Source: Candidatus Heimdallarchaeota archaeon
GTDB lineage: Archaea; Asgardarchaeota; Heimdallarchaeia; Heimdallarchaeales; Kariarchaeaceae
Assembly: GCA_027016475.1 (NCBI GenBank)
Contig: JALUTL010000167.1
Location: 1 to 13,582, forward strand
Length of the DNA stretch: 13,582 bases
Reading direction: 5' to 3'
Below are positions 1 to 7,606 of the stretch, piece after piece; within the stretch, counting starts at the first letter, position 1, and every line of letters begins with the position of its first letter. A model generated the notes under the pieces. That model did not search any database and was not told the origin of the DNA. It worked only from the letters and a program-made list of their open reading frames with translations. Position numbers and translations under genes: made by a program.

Positions 1-615
1 ACTTGTGGCAGCAAGATTACGGGCGGACAATTCTGCACCAACTGCGGTGCAAAGGTTGAAGTTCCAGCAGAACCAATCTCTTCTGAAGGCGGAACATATC
101 CTGCTCCAAATGCGGGCAGTCCTGTCAATCCGTATCCTGTTGGCCAGCAAGAACATCCAATGTTTGGCCAAGGCCATGTGATGCCTGGAGAAACTGTTCC
201 ATTCAGTTTTCTTCCTGGCTCAATCAAGGTCGCTGTTGTCATTCTCTACATAGGGGGAATATTTACCATACTTGGGGCTGTAATTTTCTTCTTGTTTTTG
301 TTTGCTTTTGCTGGCATTTCAGGCGAAACCGGTGAAGCATTTGTTGGCATTTTTGTTTTCTTTTTGATCGTATTGCTGGCGTTAGGCATTATCTATTTCC
401 TGCTTGCGAGATCTCTACCCAAACGATCCAGTGTTGCGAGATACATAATTGGATTTTTTTCTGCCCTTGGAGTGTTAGTAGGTCTTGTTGCCTTGACCCA
501 AGAAGGAGGGGGCGGTCTATTGTCATTGCTCATCAATACTTTCATGGTATATGCCATGTTTATTGACAGAAAAGCAAAAAACTTTTTCGATGGATTTCCG
601 TATCCTTATGAATAA
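1..615 (+). CDS. Zinc-ribbon membrane protein (5' truncated)
   Basis: The reading frame is open from the first base of the window, so the N-terminus is missing; 204 residues are visible. The first 20 residues hold the end of a zinc ribbon (TCGSK, then FCTNCGAK), with Cys pairs that would bind one zinc; one or more Cys may lie outside the window. A Gly/Pro/Asn-rich linker of about 45 residues follows. The rest is hydrophobic, with about four membrane helices at visible residues 76-107, 116-142, 145-168 and 173-193, ending in a short cytoplasmic-looking tail (FDGFPYPYE). Zinc-ribbon plus multi-helix proteins of this sort are common in archaea and mostly uncharacterised. I do not recognise a specific function. 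An internal ATG at 160 would give only the membrane part, but the zinc ribbon in the same frame shows the gene starts earlier. Confidence 0.8.
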   Translation, partial: TCGSKITGGQFCTNCGAKVEVPAEPISSEGGTYPAPNAGSPVNPYPVGQQEHPMFGQGHVMPGETVPFSFLPGSIKVAVVILYIGGIFTILGAVIFFLFLFAFAGISGETGEAFVGIFVFFLIVLLALGIIYFLLARSLPKRSSVARYIIGFFSALGVLVGLVALTQEGGGGLLSLLINTFMVYAMFIDRKAKNFFDGFPYPYE

Positions 616-642
616 GTTGCAGAATGTATGTAATCCTGGATC

Positions 643-655
643 GTTTTTCATTTTC
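643..655 (+). terminator. T-rich tract after the zinc-ribbon gene
   Basis: A five-T run, CA, then four more T lie about 28 bases after the stop codon on the coding strand. Archaeal termination often uses such U-rich tracts without a stem. It overlaps the end of the convergent MaoC gene. The call rests on base composition only. Confidence 0.35.
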
Positions 656-1058
656 GAAGATTGTCCCTATTCTTTTGTATGCATTTTGCTGACCCTCTAA
701 TGACTGACTTGTTGTCATGCATATTCCAAATTTGAAAGGTGAATGTATATTGGTCAAATCGGGGGTCAATTCTCTCCAATGTCAAAAACAGTTTTATATC
801 CGTACCTTCTATCACAGGTCGAACAAACTTGGCTTCGATTGAAACAAGAATGTTCCCTTCTCCCATTATGCTCGTGAGTTGTGCAGAAACGAATCCCAAT
901 GAAATCAGTCCATGTGCCACCTGTCCATCAAACCCTTGGTTCTTGGCATAGGCTCTGTCTACATGGATCAGGTTTTTGTCTCCTGAAAGTTGGGCAAACT
1001 GCCGGATGGTTTCCGCAGAAATGTGATGGTGGGATTCAAAGATTTGACCTTCTTTCAT
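648..1058 (-). CDS. MaoC-type (R)-specific enoyl hydratase / hotdog-fold dehydratase
   Basis: A 136-residue single hotdog-fold protein, the normal size for MaoC-like (R)-specific enoyl-CoA or enoyl-ACP hydratases. The hydratase signature is present near residues 28-36 (SGDKNLIHVD, with the catalytic Asp and His), followed by the active-site loop QVAHGLIS. The C-terminal strands (IEAKFVRPVIEGTDI, IWNMHDNK) match the family. These enzymes add water across the trans-2 double bond of an acyl thioester, or remove it. I chose the ATG at 1058 (MKEGQIF) because family members usually begin there and a TATA-like box sits 25-30 bases upstream, as for a leaderless mRNA. An in-frame ATG at 1139 would add 27 atypical residues. 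It is divergent from the alcohol dehydrogenase/LuxE/LuxC operon, which suggests a shared role in acyl-chain metabolism. Its substrate is not known. Confidence 0.85.
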   Translation of the reverse strand: MKEGQIFESHHHISAETIRQFAQLSGDKNLIHVDRAYAKNQGFDGQVAHGLISLGFVSAQLTSIMGEGNILVSIEAKFVRPVIEGTDIKLFLTLERIDPRFDQYTFTFQIWNMHDNKSVIRGSAKCIQKNRDNLRK

Positions 1059-1082
1059 GACCATTTTTGGCATGCATTCTAT

Positions 1083-1088
1083 TATAAA
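1083..1088 (-). promoter_or_regulatory. TATA-like box for the MaoC gene
   Basis: Reads TTTATA on the minus strand, 25-30 bases upstream of the ATG at 1058. This is the spacing expected for an archaeal TATA box driving a leaderless transcript. A GGAGG just upstream of the box (18 bases from an alternative ATG at 1073) is too far to be a convincing ribosome binding site. Confidence 0.5.
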
Positions 1089-1177
1089 TTTCCTCCGTCT
1101 GTTCAACCATCCGTGGAGATGTTCATGAAATACTGACAATGAATGTTTAGTAGCATTTTTGTAATGGCAAATTAAGC

Positions 1178-1183
1178 TATAAA
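1178..1183 (+). promoter_or_regulatory. TATA-like box for the acyl-reduction operon
   Basis: TATAAA lies just before the annotated GTG start (1185) and 20-25 bases before an in-frame TTG at 1203. If it is the promoter, transcription would begin near 1203-1208 and the real start would be the TTG. If the GTG is real, the promoter must lie further upstream, where I see no clear box. Confidence 0.35.
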
Positions 1184-1184
1184 T

Positions 1185-2228
1185 GTGCTATATGAGAAGT
1201 CATTGTATCCGGTCGTAACCTATCCCTCACAGTCTGTGATGGCAAACGGGGCTGTAGGAGTGCTGAAAAATGTCGCTTTACAAAAGGCTCTGGTCTTGCA
1301 TACTCCGTCGATAAAAGCACACGAAAGCTTTGAAAAGGGGACATCATATCTCTTGAACGCTTGTGTTGAATCGGTTGCTTCAGGTACACAGGCTGAATTG
1401 AACACAGTATTCGATACGCACCTTGCGTGTGACCATGATGGTGTGGTAGCGTTTGGTGGTGGAAGGGTACTGGATTTTTCCAAAATTGTTCGGCAATCCC
1501 TATACTATCGAAGCACAAATTACATTGAATCGGTTGGAAAGGGAAAACCAAACATCAGACTTATTATGCTTCCTACCTATCCCGGGAGTGGGTCAGAGGC
1601 AAACGGCACAGCTTCTATTTTGATGGATGGAAGAAAGACATTTTTCGTAAATCCTACATTTATGCCAGATTTGATTGTTCATGACCTGAAATTTTTGGAC
1701 ACATTGGATGAAAGGCTCGTAGCCCATGCGGTGGCCGATATATTTACTCATGCGGTAGAAAGCTATATGTCCAAGAGAAGCAATGCGTTGGTCAAAGCTT
1801 GGTGTTCCAGTGTTTTTAGTATGCTGAATGAATTCGACCTGGAACAATGGAATTCAAAAGAAGGGAAGGAGAAGTTGTTTGTTTCTGGATATTTGGCCGG
1901 TATGGCTGTCGGTGTTGCCTTTGCGGGTGCTTGCCATGCATTGGCCCACGCCTACGAGATGATAAGCGGCAAATCTCATGGACAGTCGGTGCTTAATTTT
2001 TGCAAGGCTAATATCCTCTACCACAAGAACAAATCAAATGACCCTGCGTGGAACACTTTTCTTGAATTATATGAAAAACTCGGTATAGGAATGTTCAGGG
2101 AAGAAACTGATGTGATTTTGGCACAGAAAGAAAAACTATTGAGTTTGGCAATCGAGGATGGTGTATTGAGAACTGATTCGCTACGGTTGAAGCAAGAAAA
2201 CTTGGAGGTGATCTTATCTCTGCTGTGA
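1185..2228 (+). CDS. Iron-containing (group III) alcohol dehydrogenase
   Basis: A 347-residue NAD(P)-dependent group III alcohol dehydrogenase. The nucleotide-binding signature GGGRVLDFSK is at residues 91-100 (family GGGS-x-D-x-AK) and the PGSGSE loop is at 133-138. The four metal ligands are all present with canonical spacing: D185 and H189 (ADIFTH), then H251 (CHALAH) and H265 (KSHG). It should interconvert an aldehyde and an alcohol. As the first gene of an operon with LuxE- and LuxC-like enzymes, it probably reduces the aldehyde made by LuxC. The start is uncertain: GTG at 1185, or TTG at 1203, which suits the TATA box better. The protein is slightly shorter than typical 380-residue members, mostly at the C-terminus. 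The stop codon overlaps the GTG of the next gene. Confidence 0.85.
   Translation: MLYEKSLYPVVTYPSQSVMANGAVGVLKNVALQKALVLHTPSIKAHESFEKGTSYLLNACVESVASGTQAELNTVFDTHLACDHDGVVAFGGGRVLDFSKIVRQSLYYRSTNYIESVGKGKPNIRLIMLPTYPGSGSEANGTASILMDGRKTFFVNPTFMPDLIVHDLKFLDTLDERLVAHAVADIFTHAVESYMSKRSNALVKAWCSSVFSMLNEFDLEQWNSKEGKEKLFVSGYLAGMAVGVAFAGACHALAHAYEMISGKSHGQSVLNFCKANILYHKNKSNDPAWNTFLELYEKLGIGMFREETDVILAQKEKLLSLAIEDGVLRTDSLRLKQENLEVILSLL
2204..2213 (+). promoter_or_regulatory. Strong Shine-Dalgarno site for the LuxE-like gene
   Basis: GGAGGTGATC is fully complementary to the usual 3' end of 16S rRNA. It lies inside the end of the alcohol dehydrogenase gene, 11 bases before the GTG at 2225. It supports that non-ATG start and translational coupling of the two genes. 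Confidence 0.7.
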
Positions 2229-3355
2229 AGCCAGTGCATGATGTGGAAACCCTAATCAAGGAGGAACAATACACTATTCCGCAAGCACAGAAGGAGAAAG
2301 TCCTGCTTAATATCATGAAAGAACAGATTAAAGCTGGTATTGAGAGGAATCAGTACCTGAAAAACTTTTATACAACCTTTGGTGTTGATGTTGATTCGCT
2401 TCAACATTTGGTGGACATTCCCCCCATCCCAGTCAATCTGTTCAAAAAATATGACTTGACCACGTGCGATCGGGACAAGGTGGTTCGTATCCTGAACAGT
2501 AGCGCAACCACAACCGGCATCCCTTCTTCCATTCCGTTGGATGCGACAACTGCAAACCGACAGAAGAAGGGATTGATAGCTATTCTCAAGTCCATAATTG
2601 GAAAGGAACGAAGACCCTACATTGTGTTTGATTCACCTTCCGTGAATGATCCCAAAAAGAGCAAATTGACTGCAAGAGGTGCTGCAATACGCGGGATTGA
2701 GAACTTTTCCAAGAAAACGTTCTATATTATGCAAGAGGATGCAACGGGCAATCTTGTGCCTAATCTTGACCAACTCCGAGAAATAGAGCAGGCCTACGGT
2801 GACCAAGAAATCCTTGGTTTTGGATTCACTTTCATGATTTGGACATCCCTCATCAAAAATTTGGAAAAAAGCAATGAACACTTTTCTTTCCCCAAGCTAA
2901 CTGTTTTGCATTCTGGAGGGTGGAAAAAGCTTGAATCACAAAAGGTTTCAAAGACGACCTTTAACAGTGAGTTGGAACGATACTTGGGCATGTCCCAACG
3001 GAAGGTTATCGATTTCTATGGAATGGTGGAGCAGGTGGGTATCATCTATCCTGACTGTGAAGAAGGATACAAACATGTCCCAAATTTCGGTGATGTCATC
3101 ATCAGAGACATCTACTCCATGAGGGAAGTTGAAATAGGCGAATCCGGGATAATAGAGACATTGTCAGTATTGCCTACTTCTTACCCTGGACAGGCCCTTC
3201 TGACAGAAGACATTGGGACATTGGTAGGAATTGACGATTGTCCATGTGGAAGAAAGGGAAAGTATTTTGTTTTTAAATCCCGGGTCGAAAAGGCAGAAAT
3301 TCGCGGTTGCGGAGATACGTTTGCCCAACGGCTTGTTAAATTAGGAGGATTATAA
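2225..3355 (+). CDS. luxE: LuxE-like acyl-protein synthetase
   Basis: A 376-residue protein of the LuxE / acyl-protein synthetase branch of adenylate-forming enzymes, full length for the family (about 370). Visible signatures are the Ser/Thr-rich phosphate-binding loop SSATTTGIPSS at 92-102, FGFTFMIW near 199-206, HSGGWKK at 229-235, the DFYGMVEQ motif at 263-270 (equivalent to the YG-x-TE motif), LLTEDIG at 325-331 and a C-terminal RGCGDTF motif with C362. In bacterial LuxE a Cys near residue 364 takes the acyl group, and C362 is its likely counterpart. The enzyme activates a carboxylic acid with ATP and hands the acyl group to LuxC. It starts at a GTG overlapping the previous stop, with an excellent ribosome site, and the next gene follows its stop directly. 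No luciferase genes are visible, so a role in light production is unlikely. Confidence 0.85.
   Translation: MKPVHDVETLIKEEQYTIPQAQKEKVLLNIMKEQIKAGIERNQYLKNFYTTFGVDVDSLQHLVDIPPIPVNLFKKYDLTTCDRDKVVRILNSSATTTGIPSSIPLDATTANRQKKGLIAILKSIIGKERRPYIVFDSPSVNDPKKSKLTARGAAIRGIENFSKKTFYIMQEDATGNLVPNLDQLREIEQAYGDQEILGFGFTFMIWTSLIKNLEKSNEHFSFPKLTVLHSGGWKKLESQKVSKTTFNSELERYLGMSQRKVIDFYGMVEQVGIIYPDCEEGYKHVPNFGDVIIRDIYSMREVEIGESGIIETLSVLPTSYPGQALLTEDIGTLVGIDDCPCGRKGKYFVFKSRVEKAEIRGCGDTFAQRLVKLGGL
3343..3348 (+). promoter_or_regulatory. Shine-Dalgarno site for the LuxC-like gene
   Basis: AGGAGG ends 7 bases before the ATG at 3356, inside the last codons of the LuxE-like gene. It fixes the start and supports co-translation. 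Confidence 0.65.
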
Positions 3356-4612
3356 ATGCAGGAAGCACGTCAGAATCTAATAATACATATCTCGAACAAA
3401 TCTCAGTTGATCCAATTGGCTGAAGAGCTATATAATGACCTTGAGCTGAAATTTGAAGTGGAAGACCTGCTCAACTTTTTTGACACGTTTTCAAAGGCGA
3501 TCATCCGGGATCGTGAATTGGCAAGGATGGAAGGGTCGGTATTTCTTGCCAATTGGATGCGCAAGTCAAACCTAAGAAAACTTCTCGAAAAAAATTTGGG
3601 GAATATTGGCTATTTGGATCAATTTTTAGGTGATGAAAGGAAAAAAATGAAAGCAGTTCCAAGGGGATTGATCTGCCATTGGGTGGCAGGGAACGTTCCA
3701 ACCCTTACCTTTTTTTCTGTCATTCAATCGCTTCTGGTCAATAACCTGAACATTGCCCGGATCTCAAAACAAAGCTTGGAGCATGCTGAAGTTCTTCTCA
3801 AAAAATTTTCTGAATGTGAATGCAACGGTCTTTCAGGAAAGGATCTCATGAAAAAATTCAGGATAGTCTATTTCCCGTCTGACCGAACAGATCTTCATCT
3901 GCAACTTTCCCAATTGGCTGATGGAAGGGTCATTTGGGGTGGAAGAGAATCTGTTGACCATATCCGACAACTAAGCACTATGAGCCATTGTGAAGATATA
4001 ATCTTTGGACCCAAATATTCATTTGGCGTCATTGACCAAACCGCGTTAAACTTGCCGGAGCTTGGCAAATACATCGGTCGGTTTGTGGAGGATGCTGTTT
4101 TTGTGGAGCAGACCGGCTGTTCATCCCCACATGTCATCTTTGTTGAGGGGGACTTGGATGTCGTTATAGGCCATTTTAAAGAGGCCTTTTCAGAAATATC
4201 CAAAAGGTTTCCCAAAAATGGGGTTGCCCAGGCCATAGCGGCAAAAATCATTATGACCCGGGCAGAGTATGCCATGGAAGGGAAAAAAGTGATCTGCACT
4301 CCTGAATTGGACTGGACCCTTCTGGCAGGCGATGACCAGCTTGAGTTGGTAGAACCTGTACAGGGACGAACCATTTTCCTGAAACGGATAGAGAACATTT
4401 TTGAGCTTAAGAAAGTAATGACCCGTGAGGTTCAAACCATTGGGTTACTCACCACAGATCGAGAACGGGCAGAAGCATTTGCCGCTGAAATGGCTTTGCA
4501 TGGTGCAGCCCGCATCGTTCTTCCTGGCCAGATGAATATCTATGATTCGCCTTGGGACGGAATTCTCTTGATCAATCGTTTGGTGAGATGGATTACTCTT
4601 ACACATCTATAG
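3356..4612 (+). CDS. luxC: LuxC-like acyl-CoA / acyl-protein reductase
   Basis: A 418-residue member of the LuxC (acyl-CoA reductase) family, which belongs to the aldehyde dehydrogenase superfamily; luminous-bacterial LuxC is somewhat longer (about 480). Visible features are the nucleotide-binding region GLICHWVAGNVPTLTFF at 104-120, VIWGGRESV at 192-200, and the catalytic cysteine C255 in EQTGCSSPH. The C-terminal YDSPWDGILL...RLVRWITL block closes the family domain, so the gene is complete. It reduces an activated acyl group to the aldehyde with NAD(P)H, via an acyl-Cys intermediate. In luminescent bacteria LuxC works in a complex with LuxE; here LuxE lies directly upstream. The aldehyde would then pass to the alcohol dehydrogenase at the head of the operon. 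Its last 14 bases overlap the end of the convergent AMP ligase. Confidence 0.9.
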   Translation: MQEARQNLIIHISNKSQLIQLAEELYNDLELKFEVEDLLNFFDTFSKAIIRDRELARMEGSVFLANWMRKSNLRKLLEKNLGNIGYLDQFLGDERKKMKAVPRGLICHWVAGNVPTLTFFSVIQSLLVNNLNIARISKQSLEHAEVLLKKFSECECNGLSGKDLMKKFRIVYFPSDRTDLHLQLSQLADGRVIWGGRESVDHIRQLSTMSHCEDIIFGPKYSFGVIDQTALNLPELGKYIGRFVEDAVFVEQTGCSSPHVIFVEGDLDVVIGHFKEAFSEISKRFPKNGVAQAIAAKIIMTRAEYAMEGKKVICTPELDWTLLAGDDQLELVEPVQGRTIFLKRIENIFELKKVMTREVQTIGLLTTDRERAEAFAAEMALHGAARIVLPGQMNIYDSPWDGILLINRLVRWITLTHL

Positions 4613-6074
4613 GGTTTGCAGCAAACTTTTTCAGTTCGGCATAAAGAACCTTTCCAGATTCATTTTTCGGGAGGGCTTTGACAGGAACAATTTTGTCAGG
4701 CCATTTGAATTTCGGTAATTTTGCCTTATAGGTTTCCACTACTAATTCCAATCCTGATGGATCATTCAGTACGACAAAAGCGACTGGAATCTCTCCTTTA
4801 AGTTCGTCTGGTGCTCCAACCACGGCTACTTCAACAACATTCTTGCATTCTGCAATCGCATTCTCGATTTCTTTGGAAGACACCCTATACCCCCCACTCT
4901 TGATCATTGTTTTCTTGCGATCTACAATGTAGATGAAGCCGTCCTCATCTACAGTTGCCAAATCTCCCGTAAACAGGTAGCCGTGTTTTAGAACCTTGTT
5001 TGATTCATCAGGATCATTCCAGTAGCCAAGCATGATGTTGTCTCCTTTGGCAACCAACTCTCCCACTTCACCCGGTTTAATATCTTCAAAATTGTCGTTT
5101 ACTACACGTAGCTCAACACCTGGAATGCCTTTGCCGATTGACCCCATTTTTGATTTGAGCATATTGGGGGGAAGATACGATAGCCTCGCAGTTGCTTCGG
5201 TTTGTCCATACATGATGTATACTCTTTCCTCCCCAAATTTCTCAACCAATTCCTTGATATACGGAACCTGAAGCTTTCCTCCTGCCTGTGCCAAGAACCG
5301 CAGATGTGGGTAGTCATATTCCAAGAAGTTTGATTTGCGCAACAAGATTTGGTAATGGGACGGAACTCCTCCAAAACCGGTAATTTTCTCACTAAGCATC
5401 TGCTCAATCAGCTTTGAGGTGAATATGAACTGATTGTTGATATAGATTGTTCCACCGACTTTGAAGAGTGTGTGTAACCATGATGCACCATAGCAATATG
5501 CCAAAGGGAGGACAAGAAGAAATCGATCCGAAGAGGACAAATTCAGATATTCAATGATTGAAGCCGTATTGCTGATCAAGTTCCGGTGGGATGTCATTAC
5601 TCCTTTGGGACGACCTGTTGAGCCACTTGTATAGTTTATGACGGCCAAATCATGATCTTGAACTGGCACAGGAGATATTCTTGATTTTTTATTGATTTGA
5701 TTGGCTGGCATCACTTCTATTTTGTCCATATTTAGATTCTCAACCTTGGATTTCAGCTTTGGATGGAAAATGACTGCCTTGGCCATGACATCCCGTGCAA
5801 TATATTCAATTTCTGAAGGACTGGATCGAGAAAATATTGGAACTGCAACAAGGCCTTTTCCTATCACCGATAAGTACGAGACTACAAATTCGATACTGTT
5901 TTCTGCCAATATCAGTATTCGATCTTGCTTAGTGTACTTGTCCAGAGCTTCCATCATCGCAACAATTCCGGATTCGATTTCTTCATAGGTTACCTTCTCT
6001 TTTCCCGATATTAGTGCGGGCTTCTGCCTTATTTCTTCTGTATGGGTTTTGAACAGGTATTCCTGAAAATTCAT
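4599..6074 (-). CDS. Acyl-activating AMP-dependent ligase (ANL family)
   Basis: A 491-residue complete acyl-CoA synthetase / acyl-ACP ligase. It carries the ATP loop YTSGSTGRPKGV at 148-159, the motif MYGQTEATARL at 288-298, FTGDL at 368-372, the hinge region DRKKTMIKSGGYRVS at 385-399, and the catalytic lysine K475 in KNESGKVLYAEL. It would join a carboxylic acid to ATP and then pass the acyl group to a thiol. The start codon overlaps the stop of the acyl carrier protein gene (ATGA), so the carrier is the expected acceptor rather than free CoA. This ligase/ACP pairing is common in polyketide, peptide and polysaccharide-decoration clusters. The substrate cannot be read from sequence. The cognate ACP is frameshifted, so this enzyme may lack its partner or use another one. 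Confidence 0.9.
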   Translation of the reverse strand: MNFQEYLFKTHTEEIRQKPALISGKEKVTYEEIESGIVAMMEALDKYTKQDRILILAENSIEFVVSYLSVIGKGLVAVPIFSRSSPSEIEYIARDVMAKAVIFHPKLKSKVENLNMDKIEVMPANQINKKSRISPVPVQDHDLAVINYTSGSTGRPKGVMTSHRNLISNTASIIEYLNLSSSDRFLLVLPLAYCYGASWLHTLFKVGGTIYINNQFIFTSKLIEQMLSEKITGFGGVPSHYQILLRKSNFLEYDYPHLRFLAQAGGKLQVPYIKELVEKFGEERVYIMYGQTEATARLSYLPPNMLKSKMGSIGKGIPGVELRVVNDNFEDIKPGEVGELVAKGDNIMLGYWNDPDESNKVLKHGYLFTGDLATVDEDGFIYIVDRKKTMIKSGGYRVSSKEIENAIAECKNVVEVAVVGAPDELKGEIPVAFVVLNDPSGLELVVETYKAKLPKFKWPDKIVPVKALPKNESGKVLYAELKKFAANPIDV

Positions 6075-6315
6075 AAATCAAGCCCATGTTTTCTCAGGAT
6101 TTCTTTAATCTTTCCGATGTTTTCCATTTCTGTTATTTCTTCTATATCCAAACTTACACCAAATTCTTCCTCAAAACGGCCAACCATTTCCATATGGGCA
6201 ATTGAATCCCATGTTTCCCATTCGCCATACGCTATATCATCTAAATTTGGGTAAGAGGAATGTCTAAAACCTCATTGAATATCTTCGATAAAATACTTAC
6301 CTGTGATAATTCCAT
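6071..6315 (-). pseudogene. Acyl carrier protein, frameshifted
   Basis: Too short and broken to appear as one open frame. From the ATG at 6315 the frame reads MELSQVSILSKIFNEVLDI and five more residues, then meets TAG at 6241-6243. A one-base shift at that point restores a clear acyl carrier protein: DDIAYGEWETWDS, IAHMEMVGRFEEEFGV, then the EMENIGKIKEILRKHGLDL end. The phosphopantetheine serine is in the WDS motif (about S38). Adding one T to the TTT run at 6243-6245 (minus strand) would join the halves through Ile-Leu-Asp-Asp, giving 81 residues, a normal ACP length. A TATA-like box sits 22-28 bases before 6315. The stop overlaps the start of the AMP ligase. This is either a real disabling deletion or a homopolymer sequencing error; the sequence alone cannot decide. 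Confidence 0.8.
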
Positions 6316-6336
6316 AACTTTCCTTTGGTCAAATCC

Positions 6337-6343
6337 TATAAAA
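6337..6343 (-). promoter_or_regulatory. TATA-like box for the ACP/ligase operon
   Basis: TTTTATA on the minus strand lies 22-28 bases upstream of the ACP start at 6315, the leaderless geometry seen repeatedly in this window. It supports 6315 as the start and indicates that the ACP and ligase share one transcript. Confidence 0.5.
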
Positions 6344-6427
6344 TCATTCTCATATTGTCTTTCCGGATTAGATTGCCATTATGAATGACCTGTTTCTTGT
6401 CAATTGAATTGATAGGCACATACTGCT

Positions 6428-6434
6428 CTTATAT
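6428..6434 (+). promoter_or_regulatory. TATA-like box for the cation exchanger
   Basis: CTTATAT lies 23-29 bases upstream of the ATG at 6457, with no Shine-Dalgarno site between, consistent with a leaderless transcript. A second AT-rich stretch (TATAAA at 6439-6444) is too close to the start to fit. Confidence 0.45.
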
Positions 6435-6456
6435 TCTGTATAAATTGCCATAAATT

Positions 6457-7593
6457 ATGGATCATTTACAGGAAATACATGCACCAACATCACTGAATCT
6501 GAAATATTCCCATTTTGGGATTGTGGTCGTTTTCTCGTTTGTTTATCTTTATTTGAGGGCAATCGAAGCAAATCATTTTGTTGTTGCTGGATTGGGATTT
6601 GCAATTGCACTTTGGGCTATTCTGAAACCAAGTGAGTGGGCAGTTGAAGGGCTCACAATGCTTGCCACCCGCTTAGGCATTGGAACCTATGGGGCTGGAA
6701 TCATTGGATCTATTATGGCAAATCTCCCTGAGCTTGTTTTGGCATTGCTCTTGATCATAAGAGGGCAAAGCAACATTGCTATCCTGACTGTTCTGGTTGT
6801 CGCAGGTGCAAATACATTGCTGTTTGGCGTAGTTACAATTTCGCAAACGAGGAAATCTGGTCATATCCGGGTGCCTGTCACAACATTGCGATATGAATCA
6901 GAACTGATGATGTTCGCCTTTGTGACCTCCCTCTTCCTGTTTGTGTTCAACTTCGCCGAAAATGTGCGTTTCGGCAATCAGACAGAAGGCATAAAAATAC
7001 CTCTACTTTTCTCTGTTGGAACTGTTGCCATTTACTTTGCATACATGGCCTTTGTCGCAATTGACAAAGAACTGAATCCTTCCTACTCCGAAGAAGATCG
7101 AAAAGCCATTTTGATGACTGAAGGGCTTAAATGGAATAACATTGCAAAGTTTCTGGTTCTTGGTCTTATTGGCGTTGTTGTGGCTGGGGAACTTATGGCT
7201 CACGGCGCAGAACTATTGATTTCCGAAGCGGAAACATCTGGCCTTGAATTCAACGAAGGGCATATCGCACTTATCGTTGGCATTTTAGGTTCCTTACCAG
7301 AATGGGCTGTGGCCTTCAAAGCCAAAGATGATCCGGAATTGGTATTTGGCAGTGTCCTTTCTTCCATTTCTGCCACCATCCTGTTCATGATAGGCCTTGT
7401 CAGCATATTTTTGGCGGCCATAGGGAGAGATTTTGTCTTGGATCCGTAAGGGATGGTTCAAATCATGCTTTCAGGTGCAATCCTCATGTTTGTCAACTCC
7501 TTGATGAAGGATGACCTGAAGCTTGATTTGTTTGAAGGAATATGTATTGTAATCCTCCAGTTGATCGGATTTGATATCCTCATTTCTGTTTGA
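6457..7593 (+). pseudogene. CaCA-family Ca2+/cation exchanger, interrupted by an in-frame TAA
   Basis: An integral membrane antiporter of the Ca2+:cation antiporter superfamily. The first alpha repeat is at residues 78-124 (SIMANLPELVLALL, acidic residue E92; GANTLLFG) and the second at 268-310 (GILGSLPEWAVAF, E282; GSVLSSISATILF). The open frame stops at TAA 7447-7449 after 330 residues. The same frame then continues without a break to TGA at 7591-7593. That stretch begins with MVQIMLSGAILMFVNS and contains the hallmark KDDLKLDLFEGI followed by a hydrophobic helix, which is how CaCA proteins normally end. The TAA therefore appears to remove the last two helices, about 47 codons. One base change (for example TAT to TAA) would explain it. 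Both ion-binding repeats survive in the short form, so a working truncated exchanger cannot be excluded. Confidence 0.75.
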
Positions 7594-7606
7594 GTTTCTG
7601 CCATAA

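Noticed and set aside
1185..4612. Bioluminescence (lux) operon
   Set aside because: Only luxC- and luxE-like genes are present. No luciferase alpha or beta subunit, LuxD or LuxG is visible, and these two families also occur in non-luminous organisms.
6236..6250. Programmed -1 frameshifting in the ACP gene
   Set aside because: The stretch contains patterns similar to slippery heptamers, but they are in the wrong frame relative to the ATG at 6315, and I see no downstream stem-loop. A lost T is simpler.
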